This document shows positions 1 through 5,532 of a stretch of 6,906 nt of DNA, piece after piece. This DNA is from Oscillospiraceae bacterium. Its GTDB lineage: Bacteria > Bacillota > Clostridia > Oscillospirales > Ruminococcaceae. Below the pieces are notes generated by a model. That model had not been told where the DNA came from. It did not search any database and saw only the letters and a list, made by a program, of their open reading frames with translations. Made by a program: the position numbers and the translations under genes. The stretch covers positions 1 to 6,906 of the forward strand of contig JAUNBN010000058.1 in assembly GCA_030527085.1 (NCBI GenBank), in the 5' to 3' direction. The stretch's first letter is position 1; every line of letters begins with the position of its first letter.

Positions 1-49
1 GTCGGGGGTCTAAGGGGGCGAATTTCGAAACGCCCCCTTGACCCCTGAC
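1..49. repeat. Large imperfect inverted repeat at the window edge
   Basis: The left arm (1-20) pairs with the right arm (31-49) around an AATTTCGAAA loop. The inner 9 bp (AAGGGGGCG/CGCCCCCTT) are perfect. One T bulges, and then ten more pairs follow with a single G-T wobble. A terminator for the leftward operon would need a T-run to the left of position 1, which is not visible. To the right there is an A-rich run, so it is not a rightward terminator either. It could be a palindromic repeat element or the stem of an element cut by the window edge. It does not resemble the CCCCCGCC hairpins found later in the window. Confidence 0.6.
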
Positions 50-111
50 AAAAAGAAATACTAGACCATGCGAAGCATAAAATGCACTTTAGATTAAGAA
101 TCATGCCTTTT

Positions 112-148
112 AAAAGAAAATCGTGCCCAAAGCTTTCAAGGCTTCGGC
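112..148 (-). terminator. Probable intrinsic terminator after recO
   Basis: Read on the minus strand, a short stem (GCC-G-AAGC pairing with GCTT-T-GG(G)C, with one wobble and one bulge; + strand 125-148) with a CTTGAAA loop is followed after four bases by TTTTCTTTT (+ strand 112-120). It starts about 30 bases past the recO stop, where the leftward operon should end. The stem is modest, so termination may be partial. The other strand also shows a short T-run after the stem (TTGTTTTT), so the site could act in both directions. The rest of 50-177 shows only a small ATGC-GAA-GCAT hairpin (68-78) and no gene. Confidence 0.5.
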
Positions 149-177
149 AGTTGTTTTTCCTGGGGAGAGGATATGTT

Positions 178-924
178 TCAACCCCCGTCGGCTATGGAGC
201 GGTAGAAATCCAGCGTCGGGAGAGGGTGCTCCGTCCAGCGGCGGACATAGGCCTCGCTCAGGGCCGAGAGCGCTTTAAGCGAGCTCTCGCTAAGGCTGAA
301 GGAAAAGGCCCTGCTCGCGGGAGCCTCGACTATGTAGCGCAGCGCCGAGAGCGCTCCCGGCGGGCAGTTTAAAGGCAGGCCGAGCCGTGAAGCGCAGCTT
401 TTGCAGAGCAGGTTGCCGCCCGAGGAATCGAAACAGCAGCCCTCCCCCGCCTCGCCGCCGCAGGAGGCGCACGAGGAGAGATCGGGGGAGTAGCCCGCCT
501 CGCTCAAGGTCTTTATTTCAAAAACGCTCTTTATGAGCGCGCGGGGCTTGTCCGTCTCCGAGAGCAGGTGCAGCGCGCTCAGTGTGAGCGTCAGGAATTT
601 CGCCGCGCCGCTGTCCGAGGGCGCGTGCAGGCGAACCAGCTCGCAGAAGCAGCAGGCCAGCGCGTAGTCGGCCATATTGGCGCTGAGGCGCGCGAAGCGG
701 AGTATGGGCGATGCCTCGGCCACGGTGTACATATTGCGCCCCTCGGCCAGCTCGAAATCGGAATAGCCGAGCATGGCCGTGGCTGAGGTGAGCTTCCCTC
801 CGGGCTTCAGCGAGCCGCGGGCGTAGGCGCTAACAACTCCCTCGGGGGTCAGCAGGCTTATTACCCTGTCCGCCTCCCCCGTTTTGTGCTCCCAGATAAC
901 AAGCGCTTCGGTCGCCTTCTTCAT
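178..924 (-). CDS. recO: DNA repair protein RecO
   Basis: RecO is a recombination mediator that loads RecA onto SSB-coated single-stranded DNA together with RecR in the RecFOR pathway. The predicted protein has 248 residues, normal for the family. The N-terminal part (about 1-80) has the OB-fold pattern beginning with an xALVIWxHKTGEADRVISLLTPEG segment. A helical middle follows, and then a zinc-finger-like insert with C152-x2-C155 and C174-x2-C177, as in zinc-bearing RecO proteins; C163 and C164 lie between the pairs. The ATG at 924 is chosen because GGAGG lies at 928-932. The in-frame TTG at 939 would put that Shine-Dalgarno inside the gene. The gene starts inside the yqzL frame, so the two are probably translationally coupled. 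Neighbours (era, yqzL) match the Firmicutes order. Confidence 0.93.
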   Translation of the reverse strand: MKKATEALVIWEHKTGEADRVISLLTPEGVVSAYARGSLKPGGKLTSATAMLGYSDFELAEGRNMYTVAEASPILRFARLSANMADYALACCFCELVRLHAPSDSGAAKFLTLTLSALHLLSETDKPRALIKSVFEIKTLSEAGYSPDLSSCASCGGEAGEGCCFDSSGGNLLCKSCASRLGLPLNCPPGALSALRYIVEAPASRAFSFSLSESSLKALSALSEAYVRRWTEHPLPTLDFYRSIADGG

Positions 925-1018
925 AATCCTCCGAAACAAGCGCGCAGCGCCTGTAGTTTAGATAATCGCTTACCCTGCCGCTCTCATAAAAGCTCTTCCA
1001 CAGCTCGCGCGAGTCCAT
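830..1018 (-). CDS. yqzL: YqzL-like small protein, C-terminus overlapping recO
   Basis: This is a 62-residue protein between era and recO, the place where Bacillus and clostridia carry the roughly 47-residue YqzL. The start ELWKSFYESGRVSDYLNY fits the YqzL pattern (a W-K-x-F-x-x-(S/T)-G-x-(I/V)-x-x-Y-L core, recalled from the family). The ATG at 1018 is preceded by AGAGGG at 1025-1030, six bases away. The alternative starts, ATG at 1033 and TTG at 1072, have no good ribosome site. The acidic stretch SEDYEEGD is where the family usually ends. Here the frame runs on to a TAG at 830-832, adding a Gly-rich tail (GGGGQGNKPADPRGSC) that is read entirely from recO coding sequence in another frame. 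YqzL has no known biochemical function. Identity rests on position and the short core motif. Confidence 0.7.
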   Translation of the reverse strand: MDSRELWKSFYESGRVSDYLNYRRCALVSEDYEEGDRSACYLGAQNGGGGQGNKPADPRGSC

Positions 1019-1068
1019 ATCAAGCCCTCTCATGTCTTTTAAGTATTCCAAGCTTATTCTTCCGCCCT

Positions 1069-1104
1069 GCAATACATTATATGAGAGGAAAAGGACTCCA
1101 AATT
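1069..1104 (-). promoter_or_regulatory. Possible promoter for yqzL-recO
   Basis: On the minus strand a perfect TATAAT (1081 to 1076) lies in the era-yqzL gap. It would start RNA near 1069 and give a leader of about 50 nt before the yqzL ATG. The best -35 candidates at 16-18 bp are weak (AATTTG, TAATTT). The gap after era and a hairpin just upstream support a separate transcription start, but the -35 is unconvincing. Confidence 0.35.
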
Positions 1105-1105
1105 A

Positions 1106-1120
1106 CAAGGCGCCGCCTTG
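1106..1120 (-). terminator. Short hairpin downstream of era
   Basis: A perfect stem CAAGGC/GCCTTG with a three-base loop lies 12 bases past the era stop codon. On the minus strand it is followed by TAATTTGGAGTCCTTTTCC, which is T-rich but has no clean U-run. It could be a weak terminator or attenuator that splits era from yqzL-recO. The arms also overlap an alternative CCGCC/GGCGG pairing with the sequence just before it. Confidence 0.35.
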
Positions 1121-1131
1121 AGCACGGCGGT

Positions 1132-2013
1132 CTAAAACCCGAGCGCCTTTATATAGCTCTCCTTGTCGCGCCAGCCCTCGCGCACCTTGACCCAGAGCTT
1201 CAGGTTCACGCGGCAGCCGAGAAAGTCCTCGAGCTTGGCGCGCGCGTCTGCGCCTATATTCTTGAGCATCACGCCGCCCCTTCCTATAATCATTCCCTTA
1301 TGTGAGCTTTTTTCGCAGACTATCTCGGCCTCAATGTCCGTAATATCCCTGCCCTCGCGCTCCCTGAAGCTCTCTATACTCACCGCGCAGCCGTGTGGCA
1401 GCTCGTCTCGCAGAAAGGCGAGCAGGCTTTCCCTTATCAGCTCCGCTGCTATTTCGCGCTCGGGAACGTCCGTAAGCGCGTCGTCCTCGTAGAGGTGAGG
1501 GCCCTCGCGCGCAAAGCTTTCAATGGCCTCAAGCAGCTCCTCGAGCCCCTCGCCCTCGCGTGCCGAGGCGAGCAGGGCCTTTTTAAACTCAAACTCTCCG
1601 CAGAGGCTCTTTAAGAACTCAAGGCCCTTTTCTTTCTTTTTAAGCGTGTCGGATTTATTCAGGCAGAGTATGGTTTTTTGGGGCTTGAGCACCCCGAGCA
1701 GCTTGTGCTCGTCCTCGCTGAAGGCCGCTTTTGGCCAAGTCAAAAAAACGGCGCAGTCCACGCCCGAAACCGTGTCGCGCACCGCCTTTATCATATGCTC
1801 ACCCAGCTTTGTCTTGGGGTCGTGGAAGCCCGGGGTGTCGTAGAACATGAACTGGGTCTCGCCCTTTGTCAAAACTCCCATCATGCGCCGGCGCGTCGTC
1901 TGCGGCTTGGGGCTGGTGATGGCTATCTTGCAGCCCAGCAGGGCGTTCATGAGGGTGGATTTGCCCGTGTTGGGCAGGCCTATCACCGCGGCGCTGACTG
2001 TCCTTTGCGCCAT
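1132..2013 (-). CDS. era: GTPase Era
   Basis: Era is an essential GTPase that binds the 3' end of 16S rRNA and assists 30S subunit maturation at the membrane-associated ribosome pool. The 293-residue product has the full G-domain set: G1 GLPNTGKS (12-19; the usual form is GxPNVGKS), the switch region PQTTR (37-41), G3 DTPG (59-62), G4 NKSD (119-122) and G5 SAR (150-152). The C-terminal type-II KH domain has the GRGG loop (244-247) and the family ending LKLWVKVREGWRDKESYI. The ATG at 2013 shares its A with the ybeY TGA stop (TGATG) and has only a weak ribosome site, so it is probably translated by coupling to ybeY. No cdd or dgkA gene separates it from ybeY, unlike in Bacillus. Confidence 0.97.
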   Translation of the reverse strand: MAQRTVSAAVIGLPNTGKSTLMNALLGCKIAITSPKPQTTRRRMMGVLTKGETQFMFYDTPGFHDPKTKLGEHMIKAVRDTVSGVDCAVFLTWPKAAFSEDEHKLLGVLKPQKTILCLNKSDTLKKKEKGLEFLKSLCGEFEFKKALLASAREGEGLEELLEAIESFAREGPHLYEDDALTDVPEREIAAELIRESLLAFLRDELPHGCAVSIESFREREGRDITDIEAEIVCEKSSHKGMIIGRGGVMLKNIGADARAKLEDFLGCRVNLKLWVKVREGWRDKESYIKALGF

Positions 2014-2513
2014 CAGAGCTCGTCGGCGACATAGCTCATGCCGCGGGGCAGCCCCAGCTCCTTAAGTATTTTCTCCTCGTGCTCGCGCATTCTTACCTCC
2101 TGAATGCCGCCCTCCTCATGGGTAAAGCCCAAAAGGTGCAGCATGGAGTGGACGGTGAGATAGGCTATCTCGCGCGAGAGTGTATGGCCGAACATATTGG
2201 CCTGCTCTATGGCCTTTTCCATGGATATGACTATATCGCCCAGCGCCACCATGCCCGTTTCGGGGTTTACGGTGTAGTCGTCCTTCTGGCAAAGCGGGAA
2301 AGAGAGCACGTCCGTCTCAACGTCCTTCTCGCGGTAGTCGGCGTTTATGCGCTTTATTTCGGCGTTGTCTACAAAGGTTACGCTTATCTCCGCCGGGTGC
2401 GGGAATTTCTCGAGCTCCAGCGCCGCGTTGCAGCAGCGCCGCACCAGAAGCCTCGTGCCCGTCGGTATCTTAACGCTCGACTGCCGGTTTGTTATATACA
2501 CCTTATTTGACAT
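2013..2513 (-). CDS. ybeY: Endoribonuclease YbeY (16S rRNA maturation)
   Basis: YbeY is a metal-dependent single-strand endoribonuclease that takes part in 16S rRNA 3'-end maturation and ribosome quality control. The 166-residue protein carries the metal site H122-x3-H126-x5-H132 within HSMLHLLGFTHE, the conserved YREKD...TDVLSFP segment (60-73; R61 is the family's conserved arginine), and GDIVIS (92-97). The ATG at 2513 has a strong AAAGGAG site at 2523-2529, nine bases upstream, inside the end of phoH. The gene overlaps phoH by 11 nt and era by 1 nt. In other bacteria YbeY is reported to work with Era and with the PhoH-family ATPase YbeZ, its two direct neighbours here. Confidence 0.97.
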   Translation of the reverse strand: MSNKVYITNRQSSVKIPTGTRLLVRRCCNAALELEKFPHPAEISVTFVDNAEIKRINADYREKDVETDVLSFPLCQKDDYTVNPETGMVALGDIVISMEKAIEQANMFGHTLSREIAYLTVHSMLHLLGFTHEEGGIQEVRMREHEEKILKELGLPRGMSYVADEL

Positions 2514-3504
2514 GTTTTCGCGCTCCTTTGCTGTTCTTTTTCATTTCGGCCCGCTCGTAGGCCTTGACTATATCGGCTACGAGCCTGAAGCGGACAACGT
2601 CCTTTTCGCTGAATTTAACCTCCGCTATGCCCTCAACGCCCCCCAGCACCCTCATGGCCTCTACGAGGCCGGAGCTCTTGCCCTCGGGCAAATCTATCTG
2701 CGTAACGTCGCCGTTAATTACCATTTTCGAGCCCGCGCCGAGGCGGGTCAAAAACATCTTCATCTGCTCTCTGGTGGTGTTCTGGGCCTCGTCGAGTATA
2801 ACAAAGGCGTTGTCGAGCGTGCGGCCGCGCATATAGGCCAGAGGAGCTATTTCTATAACTCCCCGCTCGACCTGCCTCAAATAGCCCTCGTGGCCCAGCG
2901 TATCGAAAAGCGCGTCGTAAAGCGGCCTTAAATAGGGGTCTATCTTCGTCTGAAGGTCGCCGGGCAGAAAGCCCAGCTTCTCCCCCGCCTCGACGGCGGG
3001 CCTTGTGAGGATTATGCGGCTTATCTCGCGGTTTTTAAGCGCCCTCACCGCCATGACAACGGAGAGGTAGGTCTTGCCCGTTCCCGCGGGGCCCACGCCA
3101 AACACGACGAAATTATTTTCTATGGCCTCGATAAAGCGCTTCTGGCCCAGGGTCTTGGGCTTCACGGGCTTGCCGCCCTGTGTTATAAAGAGCGCGCCCG
3201 TTCCGAGCTCGGAAACCGCGGGCTCGTCGCCCGACCTCACCATATTGACGCAGTAGCGCAGGGTCTGCTCGTCGAGCGCGCTGCCGGAGCTCACGAATTT
3301 CAAGAGCTCCTTCAGCACCTTTCCCGTCGCCTCAACGGCGGCCTCGTCGCCGCTGACAACGGCGAGAGAGCCGCGTCCGGCAATATCCACCAGAAACTCG
3401 CGCTCCAGAAGGCTCAGGTTTTTGTCGAGGCTGCCGAAGATGGCGGCCGCGTATTCCTGGGATATGAGGTCAATTTCCTTTCTCGTTATGAGCACCCCTT
3501 TCAT
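2503..3504 (-). CDS. phoH: PhoH/YbeZ-family ATPase
   Basis: This is a predicted cytosolic ATPase of the PhoH (PhoL/YbeZ) family, linked to RNA handling and ribosome maturation with YbeY. The 333 residues comprise an N-terminal KH-like region (about 20-75) and the PhoH domain: Walker A GPAGTGKT (138-145), the family signature TRPAVEAGEKLGFLPGD (167-183) followed by KIDPYLRPLYD, Walker B VILDEA (235-240), and GDVTQID (265-271). The C-terminal tail is lysine-rich. The start is the ATG at 3504, the first start in this frame. It has no spaced Shine-Dalgarno, and a TATAAT box ends only eight bases before it (see the promoter entry). Another in-frame start would be the GTG at 3495, directly behind AAAGGG. 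In Bacillus a pgpH (yqfF) gene follows phoH; here ybeY follows directly. Confidence 0.95.
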   Translation of the reverse strand: MKGVLITRKEIDLISQEYAAAIFGSLDKNLSLLEREFLVDIAGRGSLAVVSGDEAAVEATGKVLKELLKFVSSGSALDEQTLRYCVNMVRSGDEPAVSELGTGALFITQGGKPVKPKTLGQKRFIEAIENNFVVFGVGPAGTGKTYLSVVMAVRALKNREISRIILTRPAVEAGEKLGFLPGDLQTKIDPYLRPLYDALFDTLGHEGYLRQVERGVIEIAPLAYMRGRTLDNAFVILDEAQNTTREQMKMFLTRLGAGSKMVINGDVTQIDLPEGKSSGLVEAMRVLGGVEGIAEVKFSEKDVVRFRLVADIVKAYERAEMKKNSKGARKHVK

Positions 3505-3566
3505 CGCCTATGATTATAGCATATTTCTGTGAAAGATACACATTTTTATTTGAAAATTTTATACTA
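3505..3566 (-). promoter_or_regulatory. phoH promoter giving a near-leaderless start
   Basis: On the minus strand an extended -10 element TGCTATAAT (TATAAT at 3518 to 3513) lies eight bases before the phoH ATG. The standard -10 to +1 distance puts RNA start at about 3506, so the mRNA would have a leader of about 0-3 nt. The -35 region at 16-18 bp is weak (TGTATC, GTGTAT or TGTGTA), as is common with an extended -10. An A/T-rich stretch at 3543-3566 lies where an UP element would be. This would separate housekeeping phoH-ybeY-era transcription from the sporulation genes yqfC-yqfD. Confidence 0.65.
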
Positions 3567-3593
3567 TTCCACTTGTTTTTATTTGGTCAACAC

Positions 3594-3680
3594 GACCAAG
3601 GCAGAGTTCTTCCTAATCTCGTGGATTCTTCGCGGTATTCCCCCGCCTGCGGCGGGGGAATACCGCATTTTATACGACCC
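3594..3680. repeat. 87-nt palindromic repeat, unit 1
   Basis: This is the first of three units that begin with GACCAA/GTCCAA at 3594, 3681 and 3768, exactly 87 nt apart. It contains a perfect 16-bp stem, GCGGTATTCCCCCGCC (3632-3647) and its complement (3651-3666), with a TGC loop, followed by ATTTTATA on the + strand. No coding sequence is evident. The gap between yqfD and phoH consists of these units plus the AT-rich phoH promoter. Confidence 0.85.
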
Positions 3681-3767
3681 GACCAAATGCAGAGTTCTGT
3701 CTCATTTAGCGGATTTTCGCTGTCTTTCCCCCGTCTGCGGCGGGGGAAACCGCATTTTACGTGTCCT
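3681..3767. repeat. 87-nt palindromic repeat, unit 2
   Basis: This unit clearly matches unit 1 with small indels: shared blocks include GCAGAGTTCT, CTGCGGCGGGGGAA and CCGCATTTTA. It also matches unit 3 through CCAAATG, TGTCTC, GCGGATTTT and CGCTGT. The central stem is TTTCCCCCG (3725-3733) with CGGGGGAAA (3741-3749), plus a G-T and a C-G pair inside and a TGC loop. The outer arm is less paired than in unit 1. Confidence 0.85.
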
Positions 3768-3840
3768 GTCCAAATGAAGAAATGTGTCTCGTTTCGCGGA
3801 TTTTTCGCTGTTTGCCAACTTGGGCGGGGAAACTCAGTGC
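3768..3840. repeat. 87-nt palindromic repeat, unit 3 (degraded)
   Basis: The first half (3768-3812) follows unit 2 closely, but the hairpin core is eroded: the left arm CCCCCG is replaced by GCCAAC while the right arm GGCGGGGAAAC is kept. Its right edge runs into the 3' end of yqfD (stop at 3844-3846), so the exact end is uncertain. It looks like an old copy that has lost its stem. Confidence 0.65.
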
Positions 3841-3843
3841 GCG

Positions 3844-5022
3844 TTAAGGGCTTGCCCAAACATACTCCCCTATCTCCTCCTCGCAGATATAGCTCGCCTT
3901 TAGCGCAAAACCCCTTTCAGTCTCGATAAGCTCGCTCTCCTGCCAGACTATCTCCGCCTCGGCCAGCGTTTGTCTTTCAAACTCCCTTTTCATCTCCTCC
4001 AAAACTATGGCGGCGTGCTGCGGGGTTAAAAGCTCGCTCTTTTGCTCGACTCTTATGTATTCCCTCGTTTCGATACTTATCGGAAGCTCAAAGCCGAAAA
4101 CTGTCAGCGGGCGGCTGTAGCGCAGCTCGTCGTACCAGCGCCAGGAGCAGTCACGGGAGGGCAGCTCCAGCCTGCTTTCTTTAAAGCAAAGGGTGTAGGA
4201 GCAAAGGCTCTCTCTTGTCCTCTCGCGCCGGATATGGCGGCGGCCTGTTTCAAAGGTTTCGCTGTAGCTTGTTCTGCCCCAGACCCTGGCCGAAACACCC
4301 GCCGTCCATGAGCCCGGCAGCGCGAGCTGCGAGGGCGCTACAATAGTCTGCCCCGCTGCGACGACGTCTCCCGCTTCCACGAGCGGCTCGCCGCCGGTAA
4401 GCACTATGCGTCTTATCTGCGCGTCGCGCTTCGCGACCAGAAGCATACCTCCCTCGGCCGCTGCGGAGGCCGTCTCGTCCAGCTTGTCTCTCAGCTCTAC
4501 CGTTGCGCGTCCGAAGCCAAGATTGACAGTGGCCCAGGCGAGGCGCTCATTATCGAGCATCAGAAGCTGCTCCACCCTTAGAACGTCCACCCCCGAGCGC
4601 AGACAGCCCTCCTCCAATCCGCTGCGCTTAAGGCTTTCCATTATCTCGCTCTTCGGCGCTGTGCTCGAGCCCGCAAGCTCGATATCCAAAACCAGCGAGC
4701 CCAGACCCCATATCACGCCCAGCATTAGCGCCATGCCCGCCGCCAGAGGCAGCAGGTTTTTAAAGCGCCTCAGGAAAAAGGGCAGCCCGCGCTTCGCCTT
4801 GAGCCTTATTCTGACCTGCGAGGCTCGAGCGTGTGCGCGCAGCGCCCTGTAGTCCGGCGCGGGGAGGCGAAGCTCGGCGAAGGAGCCGCTGTGTCTAATG
4901 TTGTAGGGCTCCAGCCCGGCGCGGACGGCCCGCTCAATAAACCTTTCAAAAAAACCGCCCGAGCACTCGACGAGCACGCTGCCGCTGAAGATTCTCATGA
5001 TGTTGAGGCGCACCGGCTTCAA
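3844..5022 (-). CDS. yqfD: Sporulation protein YqfD
   Basis: This is a membrane protein needed during sporulation (stage IV in Bacillus) whose molecular role is not settled. It has 392 residues, typical for the family. There is a soluble N-terminal part (about 1-80), a basic stretch (KAKRGLPFFLRRFK), one clear transmembrane helix at about 89-112 and a long outside domain. That domain includes AKRDAQIRRIVLTGG...VEAGDVVAAGQTIVAP (197-230), the biotinyl/lipoyl-like G-D-V-V-x-x-G-Q segment conserved in YqfD. The start is uncertain. The first candidate is a TTG at 5022 that overlaps the yqfC stop by 4 nt (TTGA) and lies just behind GAAGGGGG. A GTG at 5013 or the ATG at 4998 would shorten the protein by 3 or 8 residues, and the ATG has no ribosome site. 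It is co-translated with yqfC. Confidence 0.92.
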   Translation of the reverse strand: MKPVRLNIMRIFSGSVLVECSGGFFERFIERAVRAGLEPYNIRHSGSFAELRLPAPDYRALRAHARASQVRIRLKAKRGLPFFLRRFKNLLPLAAGMALMLGVIWGLGSLVLDIELAGSSTAPKSEIMESLKRSGLEEGCLRSGVDVLRVEQLLMLDNERLAWATVNLGFGRATVELRDKLDETASAAAEGGMLLVAKRDAQIRRIVLTGGEPLVEAGDVVAAGQTIVAPSQLALPGSWTAGVSARVWGRTSYSETFETGRRHIRRERTRESLCSYTLCFKESRLELPSRDCSWRWYDELRYSRPLTVFGFELPISIETREYIRVEQKSELLTPQHAAIVLEEMKREFERQTLAEAEIVWQESELIETERGFALKASYICEEEIGEYVWASP

Positions 5023-5333
5023 ACCCCCTTCACGTCGAGAGTTATGCTTCTTATCCTGCCCGCGAGCTTCAGCCCCGCGCGGCTCAGCTCCTCTATCAGC
5101 ATTTTTTCGCCGTAAAAGCTTACGGTGAAGCTGCCCATATCAAAGCTCATGCGCTCCTCGCCGCAGAGCAGCACCGCCTTGCAGCCCTCGATTACGGCGG
5201 CGTCTCGGCCGCTTATGTGTACGCAGGGGTCGTCGAAGAGCGCGTCCTCGGGGTAGCCCACTCCCCTGACCAGTCTGCGCGCCGGGCTTTCGCGTGCCTC
5301 GTTTTCTTTTTTTATAATAAGTCCCCCCTTCAC
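5019..5333 (-). CDS. yqfC: Sporulation protein YqfC
   Basis: This is a small soluble protein encoded next to yqfD in nearly all spore formers and belonging to the YabP/YqfC family. It has 104 residues. The family pattern is visible: a basic N-terminus, YPEDALFDDPCVHISGR (about 27-43; compare LPxDVxLDxPxIxxxG), then IEGCKAVLLCGEE, and a C-terminal LKLAGRIRSITLD corresponding to the family's (E)IxxxGxIxxIxF. An in-frame TAG stands directly before the GTG at 5333, so that GTG is the earliest possible start. It has no spaced Shine-Dalgarno; a purine run AAGGGGGGA lies just inside the gene. In Bacillus yqfC-yqfD are transcribed in the mother cell under sigma-E. I see no convincing sigma-E promoter here. 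Confidence 0.88.
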   Translation of the reverse strand: MKGGLIIKKENEARESPARRLVRGVGYPEDALFDDPCVHISGRDAAVIEGCKAVLLCGEERMSFDMGSFTVSFYGEKMLIEELSRAGLKLAGRIRSITLDVKGV

Positions 5334-5367
5334 CTAATAAATATATTAGTACGAGGGGCGCTTTAAC
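5333..5367 (-). promoter_or_regulatory. Possible yqfC promoter at the start codon
   Basis: On the minus strand TATATT (5345 to 5340) ends six bases before the yqfC GTG, which puts the predicted RNA start at 5333, the first base of the start codon. A weak -35 match, GTTAAA, lies at 5367 to 5362 with a 16-bp spacer. The -10 lies inside a perfect inverted repeat, CTAATA-AATA-TATTAG (5334-5349), that could be a binding site. A partial sigma-E-like -10 (CGTACTAAT) overlaps upstream, but it has no matching -35. Confidence 0.4.
5334..5349. promoter_or_regulatory. Inverted repeat over the yqfC -10 region
   Basis: The perfect 6-bp arms CTAATA and TATTAG are separated by AATA. It ends directly at the yqfC start codon and covers the -10-like TATATT. 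It is too AT-rich to be a strong RNA hairpin, so a protein-binding dyad is more plausible, or it may be chance in an AT-rich promoter. Confidence 0.3.
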
Positions 5368-5437
5368 CCAGATAAAAGACTCGTGTGTACGCACTTTTTT
5401 GTGTGTTTCCCCCGCCTTCGGCGGGGGAAACACACAA
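5367..5437. repeat. Dispersed copy of the palindromic repeat
   Basis: This has a perfect 16-bp stem GTGTGTTTCCCCCGCC (5401-5416) with its complement (5420-5435) and a TTC loop, extended by two T-A pairs. The core CCCCCGCC...GGCGGGGG is the same as in unit 1 of the yqfD-phoH array. The 5' flank (CCAGATAAAAGACTCGTGTG) loosely resembles unit 3. Neither strand has a T-run after the stem, so it is not a standard terminator. It lies between the divergent yqfC and ylbJ genes. Confidence 0.7.
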
Positions 5438-5488
5438 GCTTAATGATATTGCGCCGAGGACGGAAGAAACGGCGAAAAATACCCGCGG

Positions 5489-5532
5489 CGGGACACTCCC
5501 GGACATTAAGCCGGGATATTCCGCTTAATCCC
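5489..5532 (+). promoter_or_regulatory. Alternative hairpins in the ylbJ leader
   Basis: Four short segments can form three competing stems: CGGGA (5489-5493) with TCCCG (5497-5501); TCCCGG (5497-5502) with CCGGGA (5511-5516); and GGGAT (5513-5517) with ATCCC (5528-5532). Each stem excludes the next. The last stem ends directly before the AAAGGAG ribosome site. This could gate translation of ylbJ, but the stems are only 5-6 bp and no covariation data are available. Confidence 0.35.

Noticed and set aside
12..19. Era G1 motif GLPNTGKS as a defective P-loop (protein residues)
   Set aside because: The GxxxxGKS/T core is intact and the V-to-T change is outside the essential residues. All other G motifs and the KH loop are present.
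2347..2931. Long plus-strand frame over ybeY/phoH (194 codons)
   Set aside because: It is a shadow of two well-supported minus-strand genes, caused by high GC, with no family features.
3594..3840. CRISPR array
   Set aside because: The units are contiguous 87-nt repeats with decaying similarity and no unique spacers between identical short repeats.
3510..3929. Open frames across the yqfD-phoH gap on both strands (plus strand to 3929, minus strand 3587-3859)
   Set aside because: They translate the hairpin repeats and show repeat-derived peptides such as FPRRRRGK and PPPQAGE. They have no ribosome site and overlap the end of yqfD.
5313..5318. Plus-strand TATAAT inside the start of yqfC as a ylbJ promoter
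   Set aside because: No -35 match occurs at 16-18 bp and it lies over 200 bases from the ylbJ start. It is probably a by-product of A/T-rich codons.
5401..5435. Intrinsic terminator between yqfC and ylbJ
   Set aside because: The stem is strong, but both genes read away from it and neither strand has a T-run after it. It is better explained as a dispersed repeat.
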